From Bradyrhizobium algeriense (GTDB taxonomy: Bacteria; Pseudomonadota; Alphaproteobacteria; Rhizobiales; Xanthobacteraceae): a DNA stretch of 64,000 nucleotides. Shown here in pieces: positions 24,302 through 34,267 of the stretch. The stretch's first letter is position 1. The number at the start of each line of letters is the position of its first letter. The translations under genes and the position numbers were made by a program. The stretch spans positions 114,821 to 178,820 of the forward strand of contig NZ_PYCN01000014.1 in the NCBI RefSeq assembly GCF_003062295.1, written 5' to 3'. Under the pieces are notes generated by a model. The model had not been told where the DNA came from. It was given only the letters and a program-made list of their open reading frames with translations, and made no database searches.

Positions 24302-24475
24302 ATGGATGGCCGAATCAACAACGATTTCGAACAGATCGATCACAAGACATGTGTGTCGATATGCGACGCCATCGGCGAACGACTGCAGCGCAGCCTGTGC
24401 CCCGAAACCGAGCTGTCCCCGCGTTTGCGCGAGCTCCTCGATGAGCTGCGCCGCCGCGACAACGAGTTGCATTGA
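24302..24475 (+). CDS. small 57-aa hypothetical protein
   Basis: The ATG at 24302 opens a 58-codon frame with GC-rich third positions. The product is charged and helical (MDGRINNDFEQIDHKTCVSI, CDAIGERLQRSLC, SPRLRELLDELRRRDNEL), with three Cys and a predicted amphipathic C-terminal helix. I do not recognise a family. It is an independent unit between a terminator and the ABC-F gene. Confidence 0.55.
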   Translation: MDGRINNDFEQIDHKTCVSICDAIGERLQRSLCPETELSPRLRELLDELRRRDNELH

Positions 24476-24583
24476 GCGCCATCGGATGTCGGCTGATAGA
24501 TTTTGCCGATACGCCGATAGATTTTACCAATAATGAGCTGCGTTTGGGGTTGCGTTTGCCGGGCACTCCGGTGACAACGCCGC

Positions 24584-26446
24584 ATGCTCTCAATAACGGA
24601 TATTTCGGTCCGCATCGCCGGGCGGCTTTTGATCGACAGCAGCACGGTGCAGATCGTGCCCGGCGCACGCGTCGGCTTCGTCGGCCGCAACGGCGTCGGC
24701 AAGTCGACGCTGTTTCATGCGATCCGCGGCGACCTGCCGACCGAGTCCGGCAGCATCACGCTGCCGCCCCGCTGGCGCATCGGCAGCCTGGCGCAGGAAG
24801 CGCCCGATGGGCCGGAAAGCCTGATCAACGTCGTGCTCAAGGCCGACCTGGAGCGCGACGCGCTGCTCCATGAAGCCGAAACCGCTGACGATCCGCACCG
24901 GATCGCCGAGATCCAGACCCGACTGGTCGACATCGATGCGCATTCCGCGCCGGCGCGAGCGGCGGCGATCTTAAGCGGTCTCGGATTTTCCACCGCCGAC
25001 CAGGCGCGGCCGTGTTCGGAATTCTCCGGCGGCTGGCGCATGCGGGTGGCGCTGGCGGCGACGCTGTTCTCGGCGCCGGACCTTCTGCTGCTGGACGAAC
25101 CGACCAACTATCTCGATCTCGAAGGCACGCTGTGGCTGGAAGACCATCTGGCCAACTATCCACGCACCGTGATCGTCATCAGCCACGACCGCGATCTGCT
25201 CGACACCTCGGTCGACCAGATCCTGCACCTCGATCGCGGCAAGCTGACGCTCTACAAGGGCAGCTATTCCTCGTTTGAGGAACAGCGCGCCACGCGCGAG
25301 ATGCTGGACGCCAAGCACGCCAAGCGCCAGGCCGACGAGCGCAAGCGGCTGCAGGCCTTCGTCGATCGCTTCAAGGCCAAGGCTTCCAAGGCGCGTCAGG
25401 CGCAGTCCCGCGTGAAAATGCTGGAGCGGATGAAGCCGGTCACCGCGCTGGTGACGCAGGATGTGCGTGAAATCACGTTCCCGACGCCGGAGAAGATGCT
25501 GTCGCCGCCGATCATCGCCGTCGATGACGTCTCGGTCGGCTACGATCCGAAAAAGCCGGTGCTCAATCGCGTCACGCTGCGCATCGACACCGAGGACCGC
25601 ATCGCCCTGCTCGGCTCCAACGGCAACGGCAAATCGACGCTGGTCAAGCTATTGGCCAACAAGCTGGCGCCTTTCTCCGGCCGGATCACACGTGCGGAAA
25701 AACTCTCGGTCGGCTATTTCGCGCAGCATCAGGTCGACGAACTCAATCTCGACGGCTCGCCCTACGACCACGTCCGCCGGCTGATGCCCGATGCGCCGGA
25801 AACCAAAGTGCGCGGCCGCACCGGCGCGATCGGGTTTTCCGGCAAGGCCGGCGACACCCTGGTCAAGAGCCTGTCCGGCGGCGAGAAGGCGCGGCTGTTG
25901 CTCGGGCTCGCCACATTCTTCGGCCCGAACATGATCATCCTCGACGAGCCGACCAATCATCTGGACATCGACAGCCGTGCGGCGCTGGCCGAAGCGATCA
26001 ACGATTTTCCCGGCGCCGTCATCATGGTCTCGCACGACCGCTACTTGATCGAAGCCTGCGCCGATCAATTGTGGGTCGTCGCCAATCAGACGGTGACGAC
26101 TTACGACGGTGACCTCGACGACTACAGGCGCATGGTGTTGTCGATCGGCGACGCACGCAACGGCTCGCGCGAGCGGTCCAAAGAGACCGCAAGACCGGAG
26201 CGCGGGAAGAGCGAAAGGCGATCGCCGCTCAAACAGCGGATCGCCGTGGCCGAGGCCGAAATCGAGCGCATCAACGGCATCATCGCCAAGATCGACACCG
26301 CGCTTGCCTTGCCGGATCTGTTCACGCGCGATCCCAAGCAGGCCGCCCAGCTCAGCAAGGCGCGCGCCGGCGCCGAAAGCGCGCTGCGGCGTGCCGAGGA
26401 AGTTTGGCTTGAGGCCAGTTCGGAATTTGACGAAGCGGCAGGCTGA
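24584..26446 (+). CDS. ABC-F family ATPase
   Basis: A 620-aa soluble protein with two ABC cassettes and no membrane segment, as in the Uup/YheS/EttA translation-factor group. Walker A motifs are GFVGRNGVGKST (residues 32-43) and LLGSNGNGKSTL. Signature motifs are FSGGWRMRVALAATLF and LSGGEKARLLLGLATFF. Both cassettes have LDEPTNYLD or LDEPTNHLD with the following Glu/Asp. The linker is charged and helical (KRQADERKRLQAFVDRFKAK), and the C-terminal tail is a coiled coil. It probably acts on ribosomes. Confidence 0.92.
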   Translation: MLSITDISVRIAGRLLIDSSTVQIVPGARVGFVGRNGVGKSTLFHAIRGDLPTESGSITLPPRWRIGSLAQEAPDGPESLINVVLKADLERDALLHEAETADDPHRIAEIQTRLVDIDAHSAPARAAAILSGLGFSTADQARPCSEFSGGWRMRVALAATLFSAPDLLLLDEPTNYLDLEGTLWLEDHLANYPRTVIVISHDRDLLDTSVDQILHLDRGKLTLYKGSYSSFEEQRATREMLDAKHAKRQADERKRLQAFVDRFKAKASKARQAQSRVKMLERMKPVTALVTQDVREITFPTPEKMLSPPIIAVDDVSVGYDPKKPVLNRVTLRIDTEDRIALLGSNGNGKSTLVKLLANKLAPFSGRITRAEKLSVGYFAQHQVDELNLDGSPYDHVRRLMPDAPETKVRGRTGAIGFSGKAGDTLVKSLSGGEKARLLLGLATFFGPNMIILDEPTNHLDIDSRAALAEAINDFPGAVIMVSHDRYLIEACADQLWVVANQTVTTYDGDLDDYRRMVLSIGDARNGSRERSKETARPERGKSERRSPLKQRIAVAEAEIERINGIIAKIDTALALPDLFTRDPKQAAQLSKARAGAESALRRAEEVWLEASSEFDEAAG

Positions 26447-26467
26447 AACTGATCGTCGTTGCCGGGT

Positions 26468-27001
26468 CTATGCAGCCGGCTTCTTCTTCGGCTTGGCGCC
26501 CTTGGCCGGCGCCGCCTCCGGTGCACGTTCGATCGAGGTCAGGCGTCCCGCGGTGAAGGTGTAGATGCCGGCACGCTGGCCACGTGAATAGTTGACGACC
26601 GCCACGCGGTCGCCGCGGGCATTGTTGGAAAAATTGACGTTGTCGGGTGCACCAATGCCACGCACAACGTCGCATTCGGTGTGCCCAAGCGCCACCCTTC
26701 CCGTCGTCGAGGGAGGCGGGCTGCCTGCAGCACCGTCCGCCAGCGCGTTTGCACCAGCCCCCGGCGCCGCCATTCCGGGACAGCCGCCATCGGCGCTGAC
26801 GAGTTCATCCGGCGTCACAGGCTTGTCCGGACTGAGCGGAGGCGTTTCGATCGACACGTTTCGGATGAACACGCGGCCGGTGCGCGAAAACCAGTCCGCA
26901 TCTTTCGACATGAGGTCGGTCGCACCGGAACAACCTGCAAGCGCAGGCCCGAGCAGCAACAACGTCAGCAGTGGCTTTCGATCGATCGTTCTGCGTCGCA
27001 C
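26468..27001 (-). CDS. putative lipoprotein
   Basis: A 177-aa protein with a lipobox (LLLLGPALAGC), so it is probably a membrane-anchored lipoprotein. The middle is Pro/Ala/Gly-rich, and the C-terminal part (GHTECDVVRGIGAPDNVNFS, VAVVNYSRGQRAGIYTFTAG) looks like a small beta-rich domain reminiscent of BamE/SmpA-type lipoproteins. The tail is Lys/Ala/Pro-rich. The family is not firmly identified. It lies between the convergent ABC-F gene and holC. Confidence 0.75.
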   Translation of the reverse strand: MRRRTIDRKPLLTLLLLGPALAGCSGATDLMSKDADWFSRTGRVFIRNVSIETPPLSPDKPVTPDELVSADGGCPGMAAPGAGANALADGAAGSPPPSTTGRVALGHTECDVVRGIGAPDNVNFSNNARGDRVAVVNYSRGQRAGIYTFTAGRLTSIERAPEAAPAKGAKPKKKPAA

Positions 27002-27124
27002 GCTAGACCCAGGCTCCGCTCTTAACTGTAACCATTTGTCCGACCATCACTTTGCGGCACGACCATGGCTGCCCGCAAGGTCCGGCTCAGAATCCGCAGA
27101 TTATCATTAATTCCTGTAGATTCG

Positions 27125-27577
27125 CTATTGCCGCCGCTGCCAGCGGCCCCGCTCATCAGCCTGCCAATAAGTCAGTTCGAACCCCCGCGCCTTGCAATCG
27201 GCCCAGGCACCGCGCGCCGCGGTCAGCGCGTCGTCATCATCGCCGTTGAAGACCAGCACCACCCGTTCGTAGCTGTCGCAATCGGCCGGTAACGCCGCGT
27301 TGTCGATCAGGAATCTGACATTGGCCCGGTTCGGGTTGCCGTCCTCGATCGAGAGAATGATGGGCTGGTCCTGCGCATCGCCGGCGCGCCATGTCGCGTG
27401 CGGCAGGAACGAATCGTCGCTGTAGGTCCACAAATGCGCATCGAGCGCCTCGGTGCGCTCCGGCGAAGTCGATTGCACGACCACGCGCCAGCCGCGCTCG
27501 AGCGATTTTTCCAGGAGCGGCGGCAATACGCTTTCGAGCGACATGCCCTGCAAATGATAGAACAGGATTTCCGTCAT
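27125..27577 (-). CDS. holC: DNA polymerase III chi subunit
   Basis: A 150-aa clamp-loader accessory protein that links the polymerase III holoenzyme to single-strand-binding protein. Typical features are the N-terminal ILFYHLQGMSLESVLPPLLE, the DAHLWTYSDDSFLPHATW motif and VVLVFNGDDDDALTAARGAW. It lies 15 nt downstream of pepA on the same strand, the usual pepA-holC pair. Confidence 0.93.
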   Translation of the reverse strand: MTEILFYHLQGMSLESVLPPLLEKSLERGWRVVVQSTSPERTEALDAHLWTYSDDSFLPHATWRAGDAQDQPIILSIEDGNPNRANVRFLIDNAALPADCDSYERVVLVFNGDDDDALTAARGAWADCKARGFELTYWQADERGRWQRRQ

Positions 27578-27592
27578 CCACCTGCAACCGAA

Positions 27593-29095
27593 CTACTTCG
27601 TGGCTTCGTAATATTCCGCGACCAATCGGTCCAAAAGACGAACGCCGTAACCCGAACCCCAACTGTGGTTGATGTCGGTCTTCGGCGCGCCCATCGCGGT
27701 TCCCGCGACGTCGAGATGCGCCCACGGCGTGTCGTCGACGAAACGCTGCAGGAACTGCGCGGCGGTGATCGAACCGCCATGGCGCCCGCCGGTATTCTTC
27801 ATGTCGGCGAATTGCGAATCGATCTGCTTGTCGTATTCGGGACCAAGCGGCATGCGCCACACGCGTTCGCCGGTTTCGGTTCCGATCTTGCTCAGCCGTT
27901 CCGCCAGCTCGTCGTTGTTGGAGAACATGCCGGCATATTCGGTTCCGAGCGCGACCATGATCGCGCCGGTGAGGGTTGCAAGATCGACCATGAATTTGGG
28001 CTTGAACTTCTTCGCCACATACCAGAGCACATCGGCCAGCACGAGCCGGCCTTCGGCGTCGGTGTTGATGATTTCGATGGTCTGCCCCGACATCGAGGTG
28101 ACGATATCGCCGGGGCGCTGGGCGTTGCCGTCGGGCATGTTCTCGACCAGGCCGATGGCGCCGACCACATTGACCTTCGCCTTGCGCGCAGCCAGCGCAT
28201 GCATCAGCCCGACCACGCAGGCCGCGCCGCCCATATCGCCCTTCATGTCTTCCATGCTGGCGGCGCCCTTGATGGAGATACCGCCGGTATCGAAGCAAAC
28301 GCCTTTGCCAACGAAAGCAACGGGTTGATCGCCCTTCTTGCCGCCGTTCCAGCGCATGATCACGGTGCGGCCGGGCTGCGTCGAGCCTTGCGCGACGCCG
28401 AGCAAGGCGCCCATGCCGAGCTTCTTCATCGCCTTGACGTCGAGCACTTCGACTTCGACGCCGAGCTTCTTGAGCTGGCTCGCGCGGCGCGCGAATTCCA
28501 CAGGATAGAGAACGTTCGGCGGCTCATTGACGAGTTCGCGCGCGATGATCACGCCGTCCACGACATGGGATGCGGGCGCAAGCGCCTTGCGCGCGGCGGC
28601 GACATCCGAAACGGCGATCGAAATGTCGGCGCGAAGCGCGCCGTTCTCGCCGTCTTTCTTCTTGGTCTTGTAGCGGTCGAATTTATACACGCGCAGCCGG
28701 ATGCCCGACGCGATGGCAGCGGCGGCATCGCCCTGCATCGCCGCCTCGGGCAGTTCGGCGATCACGGTGACCGATTCGCTGGCGGCGTTGAGCTTGCCCG
28801 CCGTCACGCCGCCGAATTTGAGAAAATCCTTCTCCTTGATATCGGCCGTCTTGCCGACACCGACCACGATCAGGCGCTCCGCCTTGATTCCGTCCGGCGC
28901 CGGGATATCGAGCGTCGACCCGCTCTTGCCCTTGAACTGGTTGGCGGCCGCGGCCCGCTTGACGGTATCGGTCGCCTTCCCCAGCGCCTTCCGCGTCGCC
29001 TCGCCGAACTTCAATGCGTCATCGCAAAACACCACGAGAACGCCGCGCGGCGCTGTGGAAAAAGCGACAAAGCCGACCTTGACGGCGTCGGACAT
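27593..29095 (-). CDS. pepA: leucyl aminopeptidase (M17)
   Basis: A 500-aa cytosolic metallo-aminopeptidase that removes N-terminal residues from peptides. The two-metal active-site signature NTDAEGRLVLAD is present, as are GKGVCFDTGGISIKGAASME with the metal-binding Lys/Asp and DMKGDMGGAACVVGLM. The N-terminal domain is the alpha/beta macro-like domain of the family. It is co-transcribed with holC. Confidence 0.96.
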   Translation of the reverse strand: MSDAVKVGFVAFSTAPRGVLVVFCDDALKFGEATRKALGKATDTVKRAAAANQFKGKSGSTLDIPAPDGIKAERLIVVGVGKTADIKEKDFLKFGGVTAGKLNAASESVTVIAELPEAAMQGDAAAAIASGIRLRVYKFDRYKTKKKDGENGALRADISIAVSDVAAARKALAPASHVVDGVIIARELVNEPPNVLYPVEFARRASQLKKLGVEVEVLDVKAMKKLGMGALLGVAQGSTQPGRTVIMRWNGGKKGDQPVAFVGKGVCFDTGGISIKGAASMEDMKGDMGGAACVVGLMHALAARKAKVNVVGAIGLVENMPDGNAQRPGDIVTSMSGQTIEIINTDAEGRLVLADVLWYVAKKFKPKFMVDLATLTGAIMVALGTEYAGMFSNNDELAERLSKIGTETGERVWRMPLGPEYDKQIDSQFADMKNTGGRHGGSITAAQFLQRFVDDTPWAHLDVAGTAMGAPKTDINHSWGSGYGVRLLDRLVAEYYEATK

Positions 29096-29442
29096 GGGTA
29101 AATCCTCCAGAATTCAGGGCTGTCTTGCGGGTCCGGAATCGGCCCGTACTATGGAATATTCTCTTCGGTAACGGCCCAAATGGCTCCGGACCTGATGCTT
29201 TCGGCACTATGACCCGTTAGCCGCCGCACTGCCAAGGGCCGCAGTGACCGGAAGGCCACATGAAGTGAATTATTAGTCATATTGGAAGCGCGCCACGGCC
29301 CGGCCATTTTGTTGACGGATCAAAGGGATGGTAGTGAGAATGCAGACGGCTGACGATTGGCGGCCCGACCAAAGGGGACCCTCAAACAGGGGTTGGTCGG
29401 AAGCCGCTCTTTGGGCGTGCAAGGTGGGATCGTACGGTAACG
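29096..29442. other. divergent promoter region between pepA and lptF
   Basis: This 347-bp gap separates the divergent pepA-holC and lptF operons. I see no reading frame with convincing codon bias. The part 29253-29290 is AT-rich and is the likeliest place for the lptF promoter. No clear palindrome was found. Confidence 0.5.
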
Positions 29443-30612
29443 ATGGGGTCGATCGACAGGTACATTTTCCGCACGACGCTCGCGTCGTTTGCGCTGGTCC
29501 TGGTCAGCCTCACCGGCGTGATCTGGATTACGCAGGCGTTGCGCGGCATCGACCTGATGACGAGCCAGGGCCAGACCATCATCACCTTTCTCGGCATCAC
29601 CAGCCTGGTGATCCCGGCGCTGGTTTTGATCATCGCGCCGATCGCGCTGATGATCGCGATCTCCCACACGCTGAACAAGCTCGCCACCGATTCCGAAATC
29701 ATCGTGATGAATGCCGCCGGCTTTTCCCCGTACCGGCTGTTCCGTCCGTTTTTCTTCGCCACGTGTGTCGTGGCGACGCTGGTCACCTTCATCGGGGCCT
29801 ATCTCGCTCCTGACGGCCTGCGCCGGATCAAGCAATGGGACGCCGAGATCACGGCCGACGTGCTGACCAACATCCTGCAGCCCGGACGTTTCGCCCAGCT
29901 CGACCAGAACCTGACGATTCGTATCCGGGAACGGCAGCCGGGTGGCGTGCTCGCCGGCATCTTCGTCGACGACCGCCGCGATCCCAAGGAGCGCGTCACC
30001 ATCATTGCCGACCATGGCACGGTGCTGAAGAACGAGAGCGGCTCTTATCTGGTGCTGGAGGACGGTAACCTCGAACGTTTCGAGGCGGGAAAGCGCGATC
30101 CGGCGCTGGTGGCCTTCGCCCGCTATGCCTTCGACATGTCGAAATTCTCCAATCGGGGCCGCGACGTCGCGCTGGGAATTCGCGAACGCTATCTCTGGGA
30201 ACTGGTTTCGCCCCCGGAGGACGATCCGGTCTTCAAGCAACTGTCCGGGCAGTTTCTCGCCGAGCTGCATGACCGCTTCATGTCGCCGATTTATCCGTTC
30301 GCGTTCGCGGTCCTGACCTTTGCCTTCCTCGGCACGCCGCGCACCACGCGCCAGAGCCGCAATTTTTCGATCGGCGGATCGATCTTTGCGGTGTTTGGGC
30401 TGCGCATGGCGGGATTCGCCTGTTCGGTGATGACGGTGAAGACGCCGGGCATGGCGCTCGTTCAATACGCGATGCTGTTCGCATCGATCGGCATCGGGCT
30501 GTGGATGATCGTCGCCGGCATCGTGGTGGAGCCGCCGGCCGCGCTGATGGAAGCCATCAACAGGTCGAATGCGCGCCTTGCGCGGCTCTTTGGGCGGCCC
30601 GCGACAGCATGA
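29443..30612 (+). CDS. lptF: LPS export ABC transporter permease LptF
   Basis: A 389-aa inner-membrane component of the LptB2FG extractor that pulls lipopolysaccharide out of the membrane. It starts as the family does (SIDRYIFRTTLASFALVLVS), has six predicted helices split by a periplasmic beta-jellyroll domain, and the coupling-helix region ADGFSPYRL-like (NAAGFSPYRLFRPFFFA). The stop overlaps lptG by 4 nt. Confidence 0.93.
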   Translation: MGSIDRYIFRTTLASFALVLVSLTGVIWITQALRGIDLMTSQGQTIITFLGITSLVIPALVLIIAPIALMIAISHTLNKLATDSEIIVMNAAGFSPYRLFRPFFFATCVVATLVTFIGAYLAPDGLRRIKQWDAEITADVLTNILQPGRFAQLDQNLTIRIRERQPGGVLAGIFVDDRRDPKERVTIIADHGTVLKNESGSYLVLEDGNLERFEAGKRDPALVAFARYAFDMSKFSNRGRDVALGIRERYLWELVSPPEDDPVFKQLSGQFLAELHDRFMSPIYPFAFAVLTFAFLGTPRTTRQSRNFSIGGSIFAVFGLRMAGFACSVMTVKTPGMALVQYAMLFASIGIGLWMIVAGIVVEPPAALMEAINRSNARLARLFGRPATA

Positions 30613-31706
30613 GCATGATGACCAATACGCTCGGGCGATATTTTGCCGGCCGCTTCCTGGTCGCGGCGGTGGGCGTGTTTGCGAGCATTTTCGTGCTGCT
30701 CGTGCTGGTCGACTACATCGAAATGGTCCGCAAGACTTCCGGGCTGGCGTCGGCATCCGCGATCACGGTGGCTCAGACGTCGCTTTACCGGGTGCCGCAA
30801 CTGCTCGAAAAGCTGATGCCGTTCTGCGTCCTGATCGGCGCCATGACCTGCTATCTCGCGCTGTCGCGGCGGCTCGAACTGGTGGTCGCACGCGCGGCCG
30901 GCGTATCCGCCTGGCAGTTCATCTCGCCGGCGCTGGCAAGTGCGATCATCCTCGGCACCGTGGCAACCGTTGCATACAACCCGATGTCGGCGAACTTACG
31001 CGAACTTTCCAAGCGGATGGAGGCCGAACTGTTCGGCTCGGCCCCAGGCGGCGGCATCCAGGATGCATCCGGCTTCTGGCTCAACCAGATCAACAGCGAC
31101 GGCCAGTCGATCATCAATGCGGCGCGCAGCGAGCAGCAGGGTGTCCGGCTGACCGGACTGACCGTGTTCCGGTTCGATCCTGATCTGCAGTTCAAGGAGC
31201 GAATCGAAGCGCGCGAAGCCTCCCTCGAGGAAGGCCGCTGGGCCTTCAAATCGGTACGAAGATACTCCCTGGATAAACCTCCGGTTGATCAGGAGAATTA
31301 TTACCTCTCGACCACCCTCACCCCGGCCCAGGTTCGCAACAGTTTCTCCACCCCCGAAACCGTGTCCTTTTGGCAACTGCCCGGCTATATCCGCTCTTCC
31401 GAAAGCTCGGGCTTCGCGACCGCAGGCTACCGTCTGCAGTACCATAAGCTCATCGCACAGCCATTTTTGCTGGCTGCAATGGTGATGTTGGCGGCTTCTG
31501 TCAGCCTTCGCTTCTTCCGGATGGGCGGCGTGCAAAAGATGGTTTTGAGTGGCGTGGGCGCAGGCTTTCTGCTCTACGTTCTATCGAAAGTTACTGAGGA
31601 TTTGAGCAAGGCTGAGTTGATGCATCCGATCGCTGCGGCGTGGTTGCCCGTCTGTGTGGGTGGCCTCACCGGCTTTTTGGCCTTGTTGTACCAGGAGGAC
31701 GGGTAG
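30609..31706 (+). CDS. lptG: LPS export ABC transporter permease LptG
   Basis: A 365-aa partner of LptF with the same six-helix and jellyroll plan. Landmarks are TNTLGRYFAGRFLVAAVGVF, ALSRRLELVVARAAGVSAWQ and the C-terminal SKVTEDLSKAELMHPIAAAW. The ATG at 30609 overlaps the lptF TGA (ATGA), so an upstream in-frame start is unnecessary. The next gene, lptD, starts on the last base of its stop. Confidence 0.93.
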   Translation: MSMMTNTLGRYFAGRFLVAAVGVFASIFVLLVLVDYIEMVRKTSGLASASAITVAQTSLYRVPQLLEKLMPFCVLIGAMTCYLALSRRLELVVARAAGVSAWQFISPALASAIILGTVATVAYNPMSANLRELSKRMEAELFGSAPGGGIQDASGFWLNQINSDGQSIINAARSEQQGVRLTGLTVFRFDPDLQFKERIEAREASLEEGRWAFKSVRRYSLDKPPVDQENYYLSTTLTPAQVRNSFSTPETVSFWQLPGYIRSSESSGFATAGYRLQYHKLIAQPFLLAAMVMLAASVSLRFFRMGGVQKMVLSGVGAGFLLYVLSKVTEDLSKAELMHPIAAAWLPVCVGGLTGFLALLYQEDG

Positions 31707-34201
31707 TGGCCGTTGTCGCCGCCCGCCAATTGAGGTCGCCTGCGTTCAGGCGGCGCACCGATGTGCGCCGCTATCGAACTCGCATGGCTGCCTTTGGCGT
31801 TTCTATGTTTGCGCTGCTCGGCGGATTCGTTTTCGCGGGCTCGATCGAGCTTGCCCTGACGGTGCCGGCCTCGGCGCAAAGCTTCACCTACAATCCGCGG
31901 CCGCCCAAGCCGCCGCCACGGCCTGCCAACAACGACGGCAGGATGCTCGTGCAAGCGGTCGAGGTGGACTACGATTACAACAACCAGCGCGTGTCGGCGG
32001 TCGGCAACGTGCAGATGTTCTACAACGGCACCAGCGTGGAGGCCGACAAGGTCGTCTATGACCAGAAGACCAAGCGGCTGCATGCGGAAGGCAACATCCG
32101 CCTGACCGACGCGGAAGGCAAAGTCACCTACGCCAATATCATGGATCTGAGCGACGACTACCGTGACGGGTTCGTCGATTCGCTGCGCGTCGACACCGAG
32201 GACGCGACGCGGATGGCGGCGACGCGCGCCGACCGCTCCGCCGGCAATTACACCGTGTTCGAAAACGGCGTGTATACCGCCTGCGCGCCGTGCAAGGACA
32301 ATCCGAAGAAGCCGCCGCTGTGGCAGGTCAAGGGTGCGCGCATCATCCACGACCAGACCGACAAGATGCTGTACTTCGAAAACGCACAGCTCGAGTTCTT
32401 CGGCGTGCCGATGGCGTATCTGCCGTATTTCTCGACGCCCGATCCGACCGTCAAGCGCAAGACCGGCTTCCTGATGCCGTCCTTCACGACGGTCACCGGC
32501 TATGGCTACGGCGTGGATACCCCGTTCTACTGGGCGATCGCGCCGGATTATGACGCGACCTTCAGTCCGCGCTTCACCACCCGGCAGGGCGTGCTGTTCC
32601 AGGGCGAATTCCGCCAGCGCCTGATCAACGGCTCCTACCAGATCCGCGCCTACGGCATCGATCAGCTCGACCAGGGCGCCTACGCCGGTCAGCCCGGCGA
32701 CCGCCAGTTCCGCGGCGGCCTCGACACCAAAGGCCAGTTCGCGATCAACGACAAATGGGTCTGGGGCTGGGACGGCGTCCTGCTGTCGGATTACTACTTC
32801 TTCTCGGACTACCGGCTGGCCCAGTACAAGGACCCGCTGGGCTCGTTCCTGAGCCTGCCGACGGAAGCGATCTCGCAGCTTTATCTGACCGGCGTCGGCA
32901 GCCGCAGCTACTTCGACGCGCGCACGATCTATTACCTGTCCTTCTCCGGCAACCAGGATCAGGTGCCGGTGATTCATCCGGTCATCGACTACAACAACGT
33001 CATCAACCACCCGGTCCTCGGCGGTGAAGTCAGCTACAAGACGAACTTCACCAGCCTGTCGCGCACGACCGCGGCCTTCGACCCGATCACGACACTAGCC
33101 AACACCAATGGCCTGTGCCTGACCGCATCAGCCGATCCGCTGGCCCGGCTGCCCTCGCAGTGCCTGCTGCGCGGCATGCCCGGCACCTACACGCGGCTGA
33201 CGGCTGAAGCGCAGTGGCGGAAGTCGTTCACTGACCCCATGGGCCAGATCTGGACGCCGTTTGCGATCATGCGCGCCGACGCCATCGACGCCTCGATCTC
33301 GAACCAGCCCGGCGTTTCGAACTTCCTGCCCGTGGGCGACACCCAGGCGGTCCGCCTGATGCCGACGGTCGGTCTCGAATATCGCTACCCCTTCATCAAC
33401 GTTCAGCCGTGGGGCACCACCACGATCGAGCCGATTGCGCAGATCATCGCTCGTCCCAACGAGACCTTTGCCGGCAGGCTGCCCAACGAAGACGCCCAGA
33501 GCATGGTGTTCGACGCCAGCAACCTGTTCGCAGTCGACAAGTTCTCGGGCTACGACCGCGTCGAAGGCGGCGGCCGCGCCAATGTCGGCGTGCAGGCGAC
33601 CACGCAGTTCGACCGCGGCGGCAGCGTCAATGTGCTGTTCGGACAGTCCTACCAGTTGTTCGGCCTGAACTCGTACGCCGTGGCGGACGCGACCAATACC
33701 GGGCTCGAATCCGGCCTGCAGAACACCCGGTCCGACTACGTCGCCCGCGTCAACTATTCGCCCAACCGCACATATACGTTCAGCGTGCGCTCGCGCATTG
33801 ATGAGGCAACGACGAACGTCAATCGCTTCGAAGCCGAGGGACGCGCCGCGTTCGATCGCTGGTCGGTCAGCATGATGTACGGCAATTATGCCGCGCAGCC
33901 GGAACTCGGCTATCTGACCCGGCGCGAGGGCCTGCTCGGCACCGCATCGATCAAGTTAGCATCGAACTGGGTCGTGTCGGGCTCGGCGCGGTGGGACCTT
34001 GAAGCCAACAAGCTGAACCAGTACATCGTCGGTGCCGGTTATGTGGATGACTGCTTCGTGCTGGCGGCCAATTACGTTACGTCCTACAGCTACTCCGCGG
34101 GGGCGACACCGCCGGTGCTCAGCCACGCGTTCATGGTGCAGATCGGCCTGCGGACCATTGCGAACTCGTCCTCATCCGCCGGCAACACCGGCATTCAGTA
34201 G
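31706..34201 (+). CDS. lptD: LPS-assembly outer-membrane protein LptD
   Basis: An 831-aa outer-membrane beta-barrel that inserts lipopolysaccharide into the outer leaflet. A signal segment near residues 27-52 ends at PASAQSF. An OstA-type jellyroll follows (AVEVDYDYNNQRVSAVGNVQ), then the barrel (VPVIHPVIDYNNVINHPVLG, ARVNYSPNRTYTFSVRSRID). Conserved Cys residues occur in CAPCKD and VDDCFV. I chose the GTG at 31706, which follows CAGGAGGAC and overlaps the lptG stop (TAGTG). Confidence 0.93.
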   Translation: MAVVAARQLRSPAFRRRTDVRRYRTRMAAFGVSMFALLGGFVFAGSIELALTVPASAQSFTYNPRPPKPPPRPANNDGRMLVQAVEVDYDYNNQRVSAVGNVQMFYNGTSVEADKVVYDQKTKRLHAEGNIRLTDAEGKVTYANIMDLSDDYRDGFVDSLRVDTEDATRMAATRADRSAGNYTVFENGVYTACAPCKDNPKKPPLWQVKGARIIHDQTDKMLYFENAQLEFFGVPMAYLPYFSTPDPTVKRKTGFLMPSFTTVTGYGYGVDTPFYWAIAPDYDATFSPRFTTRQGVLFQGEFRQRLINGSYQIRAYGIDQLDQGAYAGQPGDRQFRGGLDTKGQFAINDKWVWGWDGVLLSDYYFFSDYRLAQYKDPLGSFLSLPTEAISQLYLTGVGSRSYFDARTIYYLSFSGNQDQVPVIHPVIDYNNVINHPVLGGEVSYKTNFTSLSRTTAAFDPITTLANTNGLCLTASADPLARLPSQCLLRGMPGTYTRLTAEAQWRKSFTDPMGQIWTPFAIMRADAIDASISNQPGVSNFLPVGDTQAVRLMPTVGLEYRYPFINVQPWGTTTIEPIAQIIARPNETFAGRLPNEDAQSMVFDASNLFAVDKFSGYDRVEGGGRANVGVQATTQFDRGGSVNVLFGQSYQLFGLNSYAVADATNTGLESGLQNTRSDYVARVNYSPNRTYTFSVRSRIDEATTNVNRFEAEGRAAFDRWSVSMMYGNYAAQPELGYLTRREGLLGTASIKLASNWVVSGSARWDLEANKLNQYIVGAGYVDDCFVLAANYVTSYSYSAGATPPVLSHAFMVQIGLRTIANSSSSAGNTGIQ

Positions 34202-34267
34202 CGTGAGGCCTGACCTTGCCGGAGAGTACCCAGCACAACGCGGTACGAGTTGGTTGATACGGCTGAC

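Noticed and set aside
27398..29101. 567-codon open frame on the plus strand
   Set aside because: It is antisense to pepA and holC; high GC content keeps shadow frames open.
29320..30756. 478-codon open frame on the minus strand
   Set aside because: It is antisense to lptF, and the product is a His/Arg/Asp-rich low-complexity shadow.
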